Shown: positions 21,187-31,280, numbered from the stretch's first letter. The stretch is DNA of 64,000 nt from Plumapathes pennacea (GCA_964036295.1 OZ038470.1:8771078-8835077); one strand, 5' to 3'. Program-made: numbers and translations. The notes: generated by a model from the sequence alone, not told the origin.

Positions 21187-21720
21187 ATGAGTGAATTTAC
21201 TGCAAAAGAAAATTTGCACCCGGCCATTCCAAATGATTCTAACGCTTTCAGGTTATCTGTCTGCTCAAGAATTCTCGAAACAATGAAAAATAACTTGGAA
21301 CATGATATCAAGAAGAGAAAAAAAAATTAAAAAAAATTCTAGACTTAGAACAGTAAACATCTTTTCATCGGCTGGTGCTTCAGTTTTATCAGTATCTGGA
21401 GCTGGCGTTTCAGGAACTGGTTTTGGTGTTATTGTTGGTGTACCTCTCATCGGAGTCGGCGAACTCTTAGGAGCAACATCTCTCGTAACTATTGCTCTTG
21501 ACAAGAAAGCCATAAGAAAATTAACAATTTATGAAAAACTAATATCACTTGGTCAATCAAAAATTAGCAGCATTCATGAATGGTCAATAAGGCACTTACA
21601 GATGAAAACGTCTCTAATGAATAGTTTAGAAAAATGAACGACGAACGAAATGATTACGAATCACAAAGATTAGAAATTCTTAAGGTTCCAAAAAAGAGAG
21701 GAACGCTAAAAAGATCGCAA
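21187..21720 (+). pseudogene. Polinton membrane-protein gene, broken
   Basis: The N-terminal frame (21187-21330) ends at an A-run (AAAAAAAAATTAAAAAAAA). The homology continues from 21340 with the Gly/Val-rich hydrophobic block SGTGFGVIVG and the helical KLTIYEKLISLGQSKISS, stopping at 21637, with further matching sequence to about 21720. The copy at 7166-7690 shares the same order. A double Gly-rich hydrophobic stretch suggests a membrane-active or minor capsid protein; unproven. Confidence 0.55.
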
Positions 21721-21960
21721 AGCGTGAGAGACTTGAAAAAAGAACTTTTGAAACTTCTTCGACAATTGAAAACTTCTTGAGTATCGACAAAAGAACTTTT
21801 GAAATTTTATTGGATAAATTATATATTGACATAACATTAGCATTAGAACTCGAGACGGTATGTTGGAACCAAGCGCTCCTCCAGCATATAAAAATGTTAT
21901 TTAAAAGAAAGAGATAAACTAAAAGCAGTAAGTTCAGATGAATCTGTCATCTTTCATAAA

Positions 21961-23294
21961 ATGTTTCCAAAAGTAAACATGCAAGAGTGGCTCAAGAAAA
22001 AGAAAAAGGCCTACGATATGTTCAAGAAACATTTCCCTGACGCGAAAGATGAAACATTTTACGAATACGACGCAGACGGAAAATTTATTACATCACGGAA
22101 AGATACTGCTAATGGGCCTGGAGCCACAAGAGACATCTGGGCCGATGGAAACTTTTTAGTGAATCCAGAAACATTTTCAGAAGACTTGAAAGAAGATTTG
22201 GGAAGAAGAGTTTTATTTCCATTCACATTATTATTGACGGCGGAAACTTATAATCTCTATCCAACACCTTTCAATAGCTCCACTAAACCAGTGCCCTACA
22301 GATTTGAACATTTATGTATTTCACGATAAGAATTCTTTATGACCTGGGCGTCGCTTTGCCTAATACAAATGCTTTTGAAACGTTTAATAATCCTGTTGAC
22401 AAAGGAAAATATCAAGCTTTGCGTAAGGAATTTGGATTGAAAAATCCTGATTTTCGATGGAAAGGAGGACCTAATGGGGGTTTAGGCGATGTTTACATTT
22501 GGAAAAACTCATGCAATGGTGTTGTGAGAGAAAAGTATAACAAGTGGCCAAATAATATTCTCAAGTTTTCAGAGGATGATGAAAACAAAAAGAGCAAGTA
22601 TAAAATCATATTAGATCAAGAAAAATTCATTGAGTTTTACACACGAGATGATAAATTACCAATAATATCTTATATTAAAAACACTGTGCATAAAGGAAAA
22701 CAACATGAATGGTTCGCTTTGAGAAAAGGCAAAGGAATTACAAAAGCAGGGCTTGGCAGACTTAATAGAAGTATCGAAGCTTTCGTATATTGCGTCTTGG
22801 GAGCGCAAGCAAATGTTAGAAATCCGATTGTTGGAGACGGAGGCGGAATTCAAGAAGCTCAACAAGAAATGTTAATTTTGTTTGAAAGCGCCGTGATTGA
22901 AGAAGACATTTCGAAAAGTATCTCAAGATATCAACCGGCTGTTCAAAACGCAAAAGTAAAATTAGACTTTGCAATCACACCTGGAACATGGCTGCTCCCT
23001 TCTGAATTAGTCAAAAACACAGGAAGAGTCGATGTTTATAACAACAAATTACAAAAAGCCACTAATGACATGAAGTTTGGGGTAAATGATTCAGTTAATA
23101 AAAAAGTTAGTGAGGATACGAGCCCGAAAAAAGATTCATCTCAAAGTGTCGTAAAACCGGTTAACATTGATGAACATAAAAGTATTAATAAAAAGCAAAC
23201 AATAAATACTTCCGTAAGCGCAAAAATCCATGAAGATAAATTAGCTTCAATCGCCGTAGTCGTTGGAGGAGTCGTTTGGTTGTGCTTTCGTTAA
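21961..23294 (+). pseudogene. large conserved Polinton gene of unknown function, one frameshift
   Basis: Two frames (21961-22329 and 22314-23294) overlap by 16 bases and make one gene of about 440 codons. The N-terminal part has EWLKKKKKAYDMFKKHFPDA and AWADGNFLVNPETF-like sequence. The long second part holds FRWKGGPNGGLGDVYIW, QHEWFALRKGKGITKAG, RLNRSIEAFVYCVLGAQANV and GGIQEAQQEMLILFESAVIE. The end is a Lys/Asp-rich linker and a C-terminal hydrophobic patch (ASIAVVVGGVVWLCF). I recall similar blocks in other cnidarian Polintons but no assigned activity. It ends 70 bases from a convergent gene. Confidence 0.65.
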
Positions 23295-23315
23295 TTCATT
23301 CTTAATGTCGTTGGC

Positions 23316-23347
23316 TATTTTCTATTTACGAATCGAAATAGAAAATA
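23316..23347. terminator. 12-bp hairpin between convergent genes
   Basis: TATTTTCTATTT (23316-23327), loop ACGAATCG, AAATAGAAAATA (23336-23347), in the gap between the rightward gene ending at 23294 and the leftward gene ending at 23364. Placement parallels the hairpin at 14552. Confidence 0.5.
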
Positions 23348-23363
23348 ATGCGGTCTAATTACA

Positions 23364-23621
23364 CTATAGATCAAAGTAGTTTTCATAACACTCAATCATT
23401 TTCTCGTCTAAACATTCCATAATATTACAAAAAACCTTCTCAGCTTTCGTTTCATCACGATAAAGAAAATCTAAATTTAAGACACCAAAAACATCAATAA
23501 GATCGCATATTATATCTCCATCTTCCAAAACCTTATTTACAAAATAAGCTTCACAAACGCATCTAATTATTAGCTTCTTAAAACTCTGAAGCTCTAAATT
23601 TTCAAGTTTTTGGTTCATCAC
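23364..23621 (-). CDS. 85-residue Polinton protein of unknown function
   Basis: An intact frame starting MMNQKLENLELQSFKKL, followed by helical Asp/Glu- and Cys-containing segments (CVCEAYFVNKVLEDGD-like). No motif was recognised. It is the last gene of the leftward block, 55 bases after the stop of 23676-24320. Confidence 0.45.
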   Translation of the reverse strand: MMNQKLENLELQSFKKLIIRCVCEAYFVNKVLEDGDIICDLIDVFGVLNLDFLYRDETKAEKVFCNIMECLDEKMIECYENYFDL

Positions 23622-23675
23622 ACTTATTTAATCAAACTCTTTTAAGCTAATAGCTATTATTATTCAAATCAACCT

Positions 23676-24320
23676 TTAATTAACCACATCTTCACTGTCT
23701 TCAAACTTTGGCGCAGGACTGACGATTGCTTCCCTTAAGCTTACTTGTAAATACGCGTTGGTCAAATTAATGAAAACGGAATCAATCTTTATTTTTACAC
23801 TGACATCAAAATGCTCATCAAGCATGAAATTGGGGCTTAATCTTCTTCCATCATGTCCATAAAACTTACTAAAAACTTTTCCATTATGATGATCGACTCT
23901 GAGAAACATTATTGGATCTTCTTTATGTTCATCTTTCAAAGGATCAAATTTCACAAAACTCGTTCCACCTGGTTTCTTCCCAATTTGTTTCTTCACTTCT
24001 GGCTTATTAACATGCTTTCTTATGAAGCCCGAGATGCTATTAAACTTCTCAATCCAATCTTCATCTTTAACGTTAGGCCCAAAGATTATTGAAAAATAGA
24101 AATGACTTAGTGTTCCATCTTCTTTAAGAACTTTCCTCAAACCAAGTGTTGACACATCTTTCTTCTCTAAAATTATTGGCCTACTCTTTCCACTAGAGTC
24201 TTCTGTGTAAACTTTCATGATGTGAAATTTTTCACCATTTTTGTTCTTCTTTGCCTCAAAGCCCGTAAATCTTAAATTTTCAGTTCTTAGATCTTCGATT
24301 TTCATTCTTTTGAGTATCAT
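23676..24320 (-). CDS. DNA-binding-like Polinton protein, intact copy of a duplicated gene
   Basis: An intact 214-residue frame; the Met at residue 6 (MKIEDLRTENLRF) is the likelier start because homology with the second copy begins there. It is rich in beta-type and basic segments (GEKFHIMKVYTEDSSGKSR, KKPGGTSFVKFDPLKDE, FYGHDGRRLSPNF) and ends acidic (KFEDSEDVVN), a layout that recalls single-stranded DNA-binding proteins. That is inference from composition only. A diverged, broken paralogue lies at 25190-25847 in the same orientation. Confidence 0.6.
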   Translation of the reverse strand: MILKRMKIEDLRTENLRFTGFEAKKNKNGEKFHIMKVYTEDSSGKSRPIILEKKDVSTLGLRKVLKEDGTLSHFYFSIIFGPNVKDEDWIEKFNSISGFIRKHVNKPEVKKQIGKKPGGTSFVKFDPLKDEHKEDPIMFLRVDHHNGKVFSKFYGHDGRRLSPNFMLDEHFDVSVKIKIDSVFINLTNAYLQVSLREAIVSPAPKFEDSEDVVN

Positions 24321-24403
24321 GTTTCTAACTTTAAGCCTTTATTCAAATCAATTCTGCCGGCGAAGACCTCTCTTATGTCTCCTAATTAAAAATACAATTT
24401 CGT

Positions 24404-24434
24404 GCCAAAACCAAAACCAAAACCAAAACCAAAA
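24404..24434. repeat. (CCAAAA)n hexamer tract
   Basis: About five perfect tandem CCAAAA units in the 240-base gap between two leftward genes. Confidence 0.9.
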
Positions 24435-24561
24435 CCAGATTTTCAGCCACTTGGTTAATTTATGGGATCACTTTCGATTGGTTATTAGACTAGGGAAAGT
24501 CCCGAAACATTACTTAATCAACTTACTGTTTACAGAAATTCATAATGTCATTCATTATGAA

Positions 24562-25034
24562 TTAATTAGTAACGCAATCCTTACATAAATATCTTATCCT
24601 ATTATGTTCGCTTATGCCTTTTTCTACGCAATCTCTACAAAAATATCTTCTTCTATTATACTCACAAATTGATGATCCACCACTCTCTACAGGCCCTCCT
24701 GCGCTTATCGTGTTCACATATTCCTGAACCCCCACAATCTCTACAATCATATCTTAACCTTCCATGCTCGCAATGACCTTTCCTAGGAGCAGGAATTGGC
24801 TTAACGCCTTTAGGAAGAATGGTTCTTGGAGCAGGAATTGGTTTCTCAATCTTTTTCGAAAAAACAGTTCTTGGAGCAGGAATTGGGCTCTCGATCTTCT
24901 TAGGGATAATCTGTTTCTTTCTCAGCATGAGCTCCCAAAATCGCCTCCTCTAGCTATGACTTATTCATCTTCCACCTCCCCTTAATATTCAACTCTTTTG
25001 CCATTCCTTTTCTTAATTCTGTTAATGTGGGCAT
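24562..25034 (-). pseudogene. Cys/His-repeat protein gene of Polinton (first copy), broken
   Basis: The start ATG at 25034 opens MPTLTELRKGMAKELNIKGR and then WKMNKS, followed by an in-frame TAG and a frame change. The next frame carries three KPIPAPR/SPIPAPR motifs. The C-terminal part has repeated C-E-H-x3-R-x2-C-x2-C blocks (CEHGRLRYDCRDC, CEHDKRRRAC, CEYNRRRYFCRDC), a putative zinc-binding repeat. Two frames share the repeats, so a further shift lies near 24680. The PIPAPR motif also opens the polymerase frame at 10759, implying shared N-terminal modules. Confidence 0.6.
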
Positions 25035-25119
25035 TTTATAATAATCAAGCGAACCCTTAAGTAGTTTTTTCAAAAATCAATTTTTTCAAAAACGAAAGTT
25101 GTGCTAGCACAAATCTAGT

Positions 25120-25152
25120 GGTGAGGTGAGGTGAGGTGGGGTAAGGTGGGTT
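25120..25152. repeat. GAGGT-rich short tandem tract
   Basis: GTGAGGTGAGGTGAGGTGGG and a diverged continuation, between the two cassette copies. Confidence 0.8.
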
Positions 25153-25189
25153 ATGTTCCAGAAGGAACATTTTCCTCTACTAATGCTAT

Positions 25190-25847
25190 GAAATAGAGAC
25201 TCTTCATCTTCACGCTCACTCTCTTCAATCTCAATCTCCTCTCCTTCAATAACATCTTCAAACCAATGAATAGGTGTAACAATCGCTTCGTTTAAGCTTG
25301 TACACGTTCGTTGAATTCACAAAAACAGACTCAATCTTTATCTTCACGTATGCATCACAATGTTCATCAATCATTTTAGATTAATCCTTTCGTTATTTCT
25401 ATCATAAAAACTAGCAAAATCATCTTCTTCCAATGTCCAACCCTTAGAAACATAATTGTATCTTCACCAAGTTCCTCTCTCAAAGGATCAAACTTTACGA
25501 AACTCGTACCGCCTTTCTTTCCACCAATTTGCTTCTTCACTTCTTCCTTATTTGAGTACTTCCTAATAAAATATACAACCTTATGAAATTTTTCAATCCA
25601 ATCTTCGTCTTCTTCCCTAAAAACTATGGGAAAATAATAATGACTTATGGATCCATCATCTTTGCAAACCCTCTTTAGTCCATAAGTCATTACATTATTT
25701 TTTCTTTTCGATAGTTATTGGTTTCCTCTTCCCCTTTGAATCTTCCATATAAATCTTCATAACATGAAACTTCTCGCCTTTTTGGTTCTTCTTCGTTTCA
25801 ACGTTTGAGAATCTCCAGTATTCTGTTTTTAGATCTTCGATTTTTAT
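25190..25847 (-). pseudogene. second, broken copy of the DNA-binding-like gene
   Basis: Colinear with 23676-24320: IKIEDLKTEYWRF at the start, GEKFHVMKIYMEDSKGK, then the open frame 25376-25690 with GGKKGGTSFVKFDPLREE and VKIKIDSVFVN-like sequence near 25340. The start codon position (25845-25847) reads ATA instead of ATG. There is a stop and frame change near 25690 and another before 25376. It is therefore a pseudogene while its partner is intact. Confidence 0.7.
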
Positions 25848-25946
25848 CCTTCTTGAACGTTATATTTTTTCTCTTTAAACCCATATCCTCTTACTTTCAA
25901 GCTACTTCCCATTTCATAAAATTATTCACCAAAAAATCCTCTCTAT

Positions 25947-26231
25947 CTACTTCTTCCTCACCTCTTTTTCAACGAAAAAATCTAAGAACTTACAATTCTT
26001 ACAATTTCGTCTTCGTCTGTTATGTTCACAAACTTGTGAATCACGACAATCGTTACACACTATTTTTTTATGTTTATCATGAAGAAATTGAAGAACTATA
26101 ACAGGTCTCTCTGTCGACGTGTTTTCAGCTTTCTTTATCGCCTCCTCAAGGGTCGCTCTAGTCATCTTCCATCTGTGTTCAATACCAAGCTCTTTTCCTT
26201 TCCCATATCTTAGTTCGTCTAACGTAGACAT
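25947..26231 (-). CDS. Cys/His-repeat protein, second copy, open
   Basis: A 94-residue frame starting MSTLDELRYGKGKELGIEHR, with WKMTRATLEEAIKKAE matching the N-terminus of the broken gene at 24562-25034. It has only one complete C-E-H-x3-R-x2-C-x2-C unit (CEHNRRRRNCKNC) plus a CNDC pair, and no PIPAPR spacer. The N-terminal 30 residues look like a small helical (SAP-like) nucleic-acid-binding motif; the C-terminal cluster probably binds zinc. It is the first gene of the leftward block and lies near the right end of the element. Confidence 0.55.
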   Translation of the reverse strand: MSTLDELRYGKGKELGIEHRWKMTRATLEEAIKKAENTSTERPVIVLQFLHDKHKKIVCNDCRDSQVCEHNRRRRNCKNCKFLDFFVEKEVRKK

Positions 26232-26298
26232 CTTTCCTTAATGTCTGTAATCCTTTAAACCATTTTTATCAAAATCAATTTAAAAGGAAACCCCCGAA

Positions 26299-26333
26299 TG
26301 ACGTCATCATTCGAGAAAGTCCCTATGACGTCA
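26299..26333. promoter_or_regulatory. pair of TGACGTCA (CRE-type) palindromes
   Basis: Perfect TGACGTCA at 26299-26306 and 26326-26333, 27 bases apart, about 70 bases upstream of the first leftward gene. CREB/ATF proteins bind this octamer in animals, so a promoter role is plausible. Alternatively they are part of the element's terminal region. Confidence 0.4.
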
Positions 26334-26366
26334 CTCATTATGAATTTGTGCGGCCCGACCTTGGAC

Positions 26367-26654
26367 TGCTAGCACGAAATTATTTCCGAGTACACTTAGG
26401 AAAACTGACGACTACTTGTAGCTGAACTAAAGCACACAAGCTAAGAGAGCTTCATTAAGTAGTAAACTTGAACCAAAGAACCAAATGCTGAACTATGAAC
26501 AAAAGAACCAGATGCTGAACTTGATATTGAGGCTAGAACACTAAATGCAGACTACTTGAAATAAAGACTAAACTGAACGACCGATGAAGCACAACATAAA
26601 TTAACTACAAGAACTTAAACTAGGAAAACACTTTTGCCTATGGTGGCACTAACA
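26367..26654 (-). repeat. 3' LTR of the BEL/Pao element
   Basis: Read leftward, the LTR begins TGTTAGTGCCACC at 26654, right after the purine-rich AGGGGAGCCA (26655-26664), and ends near GGAAATAATTTC (about 26376), possibly at CTAGCA (26367). The downstream half is repeated inverted at 30083-30221. The exact outer end is uncertain by about 10 bases. Confidence 0.7.
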
Positions 26655-26701
26655 TGGCTCCCCTGAAATCACTTTGATTTCATTAAATCAATAGTCAAGA
26701 G

Positions 26702-29700
26702 TCATTGTTCTGCATTATGCACATGTACACTAGTGCTTGGCACTTGTGGCTCCCCGTCTGGGAATCTCGGTCTCTCATCATCATTTAGATACTCTTCATT
26801 CTCCATGAGTAGGACTAACTTGTGGATAGGTCTGTCCAGAACTGTCTGTGAACCATGCCTCTTTCCTGTATTTGACAAGGAGGGGTCTTCCACTTCGAGT
26901 GTTGCGGTACGAACCAGACCATGCCACTGGTTGCGGGGCACATTCTCGTCCTTGATGAGCACAATGTCGCCAGCTTGGAGGTTGCGTCCTGGCTTGAGCC
27001 ACTTTGACCTTTCTTGAAGTGTTTGGAGGTATTCCTTTCTCCAGCGCTGCCAAAATTCATTGGTTAAGTGCTGAACTCTTCTCCAGCGCTTTCTTGAGTA
27101 GATGTCTGCTGGCTGGAAGACACCGGGTGGTGGGAAAACCAACTTTGTCTTCATTGTCAGCAAGTGACTTGGCGTTAGAGGGATTGGTGAGTCGGGATCA
27201 CTCAGGTTATCCACAGTTAATGGGCGGCTGTTAACGACGGCTTCGGCCTCACACATCAGAGTTCGCAGGGATTCGTCGTCTAGGCAACATCCGTTTCTCT
27301 CAAGTAGGGTGTTCAATACACTGCGAATGGTTGTGATCTGGCGCTCCCAGACTCCTCCCATGTGGCTGCTAGATGGGACATTCATTTTAAATTCAATCCA
27401 GTCACAGTTCAACTTGAGCATCTCAGAGTGGATTTGATCTCGGTTCATAGCCTTCAGTGCATCACGAAGCTCCCCTTTAGCGCCGACGAAATTGGTACCC
27501 TTGTCACTGCGAAGTTGACGTACAGGCCCTCTGCGACAAATGAAACGACGAAGCGCCTTGATGAAGGAATCAGTATCTAGAGAATTAGATACTTCCAGAT
27601 GTATGGCTCTGGAGGCCATGCATGTAAACAGCACACCATATCTTTTTACTTCTTTACGCCCCTCCTTAATGTACCATGGTCCAAAGTAGTCCACGGCACA
27701 ATAGGTGAAAGGGGGTGCAAGTTCCAAACGGTCTTTGGGTAGATCAGCCATCTTTTGCTCTTGAATTGCTCCACGTACTTTGCGGCACATAATGCACTTG
27801 GAAATATAGTGAGCTATAGCAGAGTTTCCTCCAATGATCCAAAAGCCACTGGATCTGATCTCGTTGAATGTCATGCCACGACCTTGATGTTCGGTCTTCT
27901 CATGGTAGTCCTTGGTTACCAGTTTTGTGGTGTGACTCTTTCTTGGAAGGATTACTGGAAACTTCACATCATTGAGGAGGCTAGATCGTCTGATACGACC
28001 ACCAACTCTTAGTACACCCTTGGGATCTAGAAATGGGTCGAGGCGGTACAATGAACTTGTCTTCTTCATAGAGGCTTTCCTTTCAGTTGCAAATTTTCTT
28101 GCTTGATGGTCAGCCTTGACCTGGGCGCATTTCAATATGGCAATCTCTATGTGAAAGGACTTGAGTTGCACAGATTTGACTATTTGAACTTCTGCCTGTT
28201 GCATTTCTTCTACTGTAACCACTTGATGATCAGCATGGGTTTGTTTGTCTTTCCTGGGTTGTGTGGCCGTCTTTCTGGATATGGCCCTTCTGTGGAGCTC
28301 CTGTTTGTATCGAAGACAAAGTGCAACAGCTTTCGTGGCTCGGTACCAGTCGGAGAAATACTCGATGCTGCTCTCAAGGCTCCAGGACTTCGAAGCACGC
28401 GTCAAATGTGTTGTCACTTTCTTGACCTCTGGGTCATCAAGTAGAAGCTGCTTGAAGTCTTCATCTTTAGATGGCTGCGGCCACTGGTCTTCGTGTCTCC
28501 ACAGGAAGTCAGGTCCTGAAACCCACCTTGAAGGACTCACGAGTTTCATGGCTCTAAGACCACGGCTTGCATCGTCAGCGGGATTGCACTTGCTGTCCAC
28601 GTAACGCCACTGTTCCGGTGAAGTTTTGCTTCTGATCTCTTGGACACGATTCGCTACGAAGATGTGGAATCTTCTTGTGTCGTTGTTAATGTAACCAAGG
28701 ACAACTTTGCTGTCAGTCCAAAATATTTCTCTAAGGTCCTCGTATTCAAGTTCCTGTCTCAGCATGTCACTCACTCGTACTGAAACCACCGCTGCTGTTA
28801 GTTCTAAGCGTGGAATGGTGACTGGCGCCAAGGGAGTGACTCTGGATTTCCCCAGAACCAGAAAACAGTGAGTCTTGCCTTGTCCATTCTTCAGTCGAAG
28901 GTAGATACACTGCCCATACCCAGTTGTACTTGCATCCGAGAAATGGTGCAGCTGTGCAGATGTGACTTGGCCAAATGCTTGAGGTTTAAAGCTTCTTGGA
29001 ACGGACAGCCTTTCGAGACGATGTAACTCTGTCCGCCATTTCTCCCACTGAGATCTCAAAGCATCAGGAATTCGATCATCTCAGTCCACTTTGTGACGGC
29101 AGAGTTCCTGCAGGATTCTTTTTCCAGTAAGGAGAATGGGTGCAAGAAATCCTAGCGGGTCGTAGATGGAACTTATGGTTGAAAGAATCCCTCTTCTAGT
29201 TAGCGGTAGATCTTTCAACGTAATGTGGAATCTGAAGGTGTCGGATTCGATACACCACTGGACGCCTAACGCTCTTTCTTCTAGGAGGACATTTTTCTCA
29301 AGATTGAGGTCTTTAAGTCCCTTTGCCCGATCTTCGGTTGGAATAGCCTCGATTACTTCTCTCTTGTTGCTAGTGAGCTTGTGTAGTTTGAATCCTCCTC
29401 TCCGACACATTTCCTTGGTCTTGATTATCAAGTCAACAGCTTCTGTCACGGTTGGTACAGACTTTAAACCGTCATCAACGTAGAAATCATTCCATAGGAA
29501 TCTGGCTGCGTCGGCTCCAATTTCTTCCTCGTTGTCATCAGCAGTCTTCTTTAGGGCAAAGTTGGAGCAGCCAGGGGAAGATGTGGCTCCGAAGAGATGG
29601 ACAGTCATGCGGTACACCTGCGGCTCCTTGCTGGTATCCCCATCTTCCCACCATAGAAATCTCAGAAAGTTTCTGCAATCTTCTGTCACCTTGACTTGAT

Positions 29701-30112
29701 GAAACATCCCTTCTATATCGCCCATAAATGCAACAGGTTCCTTTCTAAATCTGGAGAGCACACCAACCAACTTGTTTGTCAGGTCAGGGCCTTGGAGGAG
29801 GTGTTGATTGAGGGAATCTCCTAAGTATTCTGAGGAGCAGTCAAACACCACCCTAATCTTCTCAGGTTTCTTCGGGTGATACACCCCATGGTGTGGAATG
29901 TACCAGATCTTTCCTTCTTTGGGGTCTTCGTTAGGTAAGACTTTCTCAGCATGTCCATTCTTGATCATGTCAAAAATAAAGTTCACATAGTCAGTCTTGT
30001 ACTTCTCACTTTGCCTGAACTTGAATTGGAGTTGACGAAGACGAAGAACAGCTACTTTCTTGTTGTCAGGAAACTTAATGTCCATCTGGTTCTTTTGTTC
30101 ATAGTTCAGCAT
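26702..30112 (-). pseudogene. pol: BEL/Pao pol: reverse transcriptase, RNase H, integrase; one in-frame TGA
   Basis: A single frame runs from 30112 to 26702, broken once by TGA at 29081-29083, where the family has Trp. The RT part has RVVFDCSSEY, GDIEGMFHQVKV and the catalytic YVDD. The aspartic-peptidase-A17-associated/RNase H region follows (FSDASTTGYGQC, WTDSKVVLGYI). The integrase has an H-H-C-C zinc region (YHEKTEHQGRG, CIMCRKV) and the DDE residues in AVDYFGPW, SDKGTNF and GGVWERQI. A DUF5641-type C-terminus is present (RWRRVQHLTNEFWQRW, GDIVLIKDENVPRNQW). The first ten codons (MLNYEQKNQM) come from antisense LTR sequence, so the apparent start is an artefact of the fusion. Confidence 0.92.
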
Positions 30113-30221
30113 TTGGTTCTTTGGTTCAAGTTTACTACTTAATGAAGCTCTCTTAGCTTGTGTGTTTTAGTTCAACTACAAGTAGTCGTCAGTTTTCCTA
30201 AGTGTACTCGGAAATAATTTC
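30083..30221 (+). repeat. inverted LTR fragment fused to BEL pol
   Basis: Nearly identical to the reverse complement of 26376-26514. Same outer end GGAAATAATTTC. It lies in the orientation opposite to pol, so it is not a 5' LTR. Confidence 0.85.
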
Positions 30222-30833
30222 CACGATTTGGACAACGATAATAAACGACAGCATTTCCATCAAGTTGGACGACGTTGTCAACTATTATTTTACCAAGTCA
30301 GTGGATCTTTCCCGATCAAATGGAAACAAGTTCCGCCCACACCGCTACATCCAGCGCAAATGGACCCAACGCTGATGTCCATTTGAACCAGGATTAATAC
30401 AGTAGGTCCCAGTTGTTTAATGCATAACTATATTCAGTAGATAAGTTGCTATCCAGCACAAGCAATGTCCTCCCAACTACAATTATGCGACATCAAACCA
30501 AAACCAGTGCAGCAATCGCTATCTTTATATATCCTAGTAGTTTATAGTGTAAACCGTTGTTAACCGTGTCATATTTCAACCTCTCCGAATCAGAAAACTC
30601 CATAGACAACCATTTGCAATACATTTAAGATCATTTTTCAACATATCATTGCCCCTTTTCTGGGTTTCGGAGTCGATATTGTCAACCTTTCGTATATCTC
30701 CTTTGTAGGACGCGGTTCTTTAAATACAGTTTAGGTTGCTTTCCAGGACACAGAACGGCACCACTTTCGCAAAAGGGGCTCTTATTGCTCGCGGCTGCGG
30801 CGAGCTCAAAATTACAAATTCTTCTTTTTTATT
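30222..30833. other. no recognised gene
   Basis: Only short frames. No similarity to other parts of the window was noticed before the F-family sequence begins at about 30834. Confidence 0.4.
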
Positions 30834-31280
30834 TTCTATTTTCCGTTTTATTTTTCTGGGTCGAGAATCAGCACACGGTGATTGGTCCACATTGCCACAT
30901 GACATGCGATGACGTAATTGACTTCGCGAACAACTTGAGATGTGGGCTATTGAATTGTTCGTTACTTGTGTGTAAACGTTAACTGCATCCCATCCAAACT
31001 CAACACATTTTGGCTCTGTGGAACATGCAAGGATTTTAGGGAATGATTTGGGCTTGCGTTCCTAAGTTCACCGTAGGGCATTTGATGGATTCGACTATTT
31101 TGATGGATAGCGCTACGGGATTGCAAATAACTCTGTCGCCGCTAATTATTTAGTCCCGACGAAACTTTCTGTGGCAATACGAAATACGTCTGGGAAGATA
31201 CTAGGCCGAAAACGGAAACCAAAGCTACCATGAGCTTTAACCGTAAAACGGTGGAGATTTATGCTTTACACTGTACATAA

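Larger units (their letters stand above)
10751..26366 (+). mobile_element. Polinton/Maverick (adintovirus-like) element, degenerate
   Basis: Diagnostic genes occur together and in a plausible order: protein-primed-type DNA polymerase B, rve integrase on the opposite strand, double-jelly-roll capsid protein, A32/FtsK-type packaging ATPase and several small conserved genes. The right end carries a leftward block. The element is about 15.6 kb, within the usual 15-20 kb range, but lacks recognisable terminal inverted repeats: the left end is replaced by a foldback unit and the right end abuts a BEL LTR. Most rightward genes are frameshifted; the integrase and one leftward gene are intact. This is an old endogenous copy. 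Confidence 0.9.
26367..30221 (-). mobile_element. BEL/Pao retroelement, rearranged and 5'-deleted
   Basis: The element is leftward, with pol (RT, RNase H, integrase) followed by a polypurine tract and a 3' LTR. The gag, protease and RT N-terminus are missing. In place of the 5' LTR there is a 139-base piece of LTR in the opposite orientation (30083-30221). It sits directly at the right edge of the Polinton. Confidence 0.85.

Noticed and set aside
27362..28604. Several plus-strand frames over BEL pol
   Set aside because: They are antisense to a clear pol gene.
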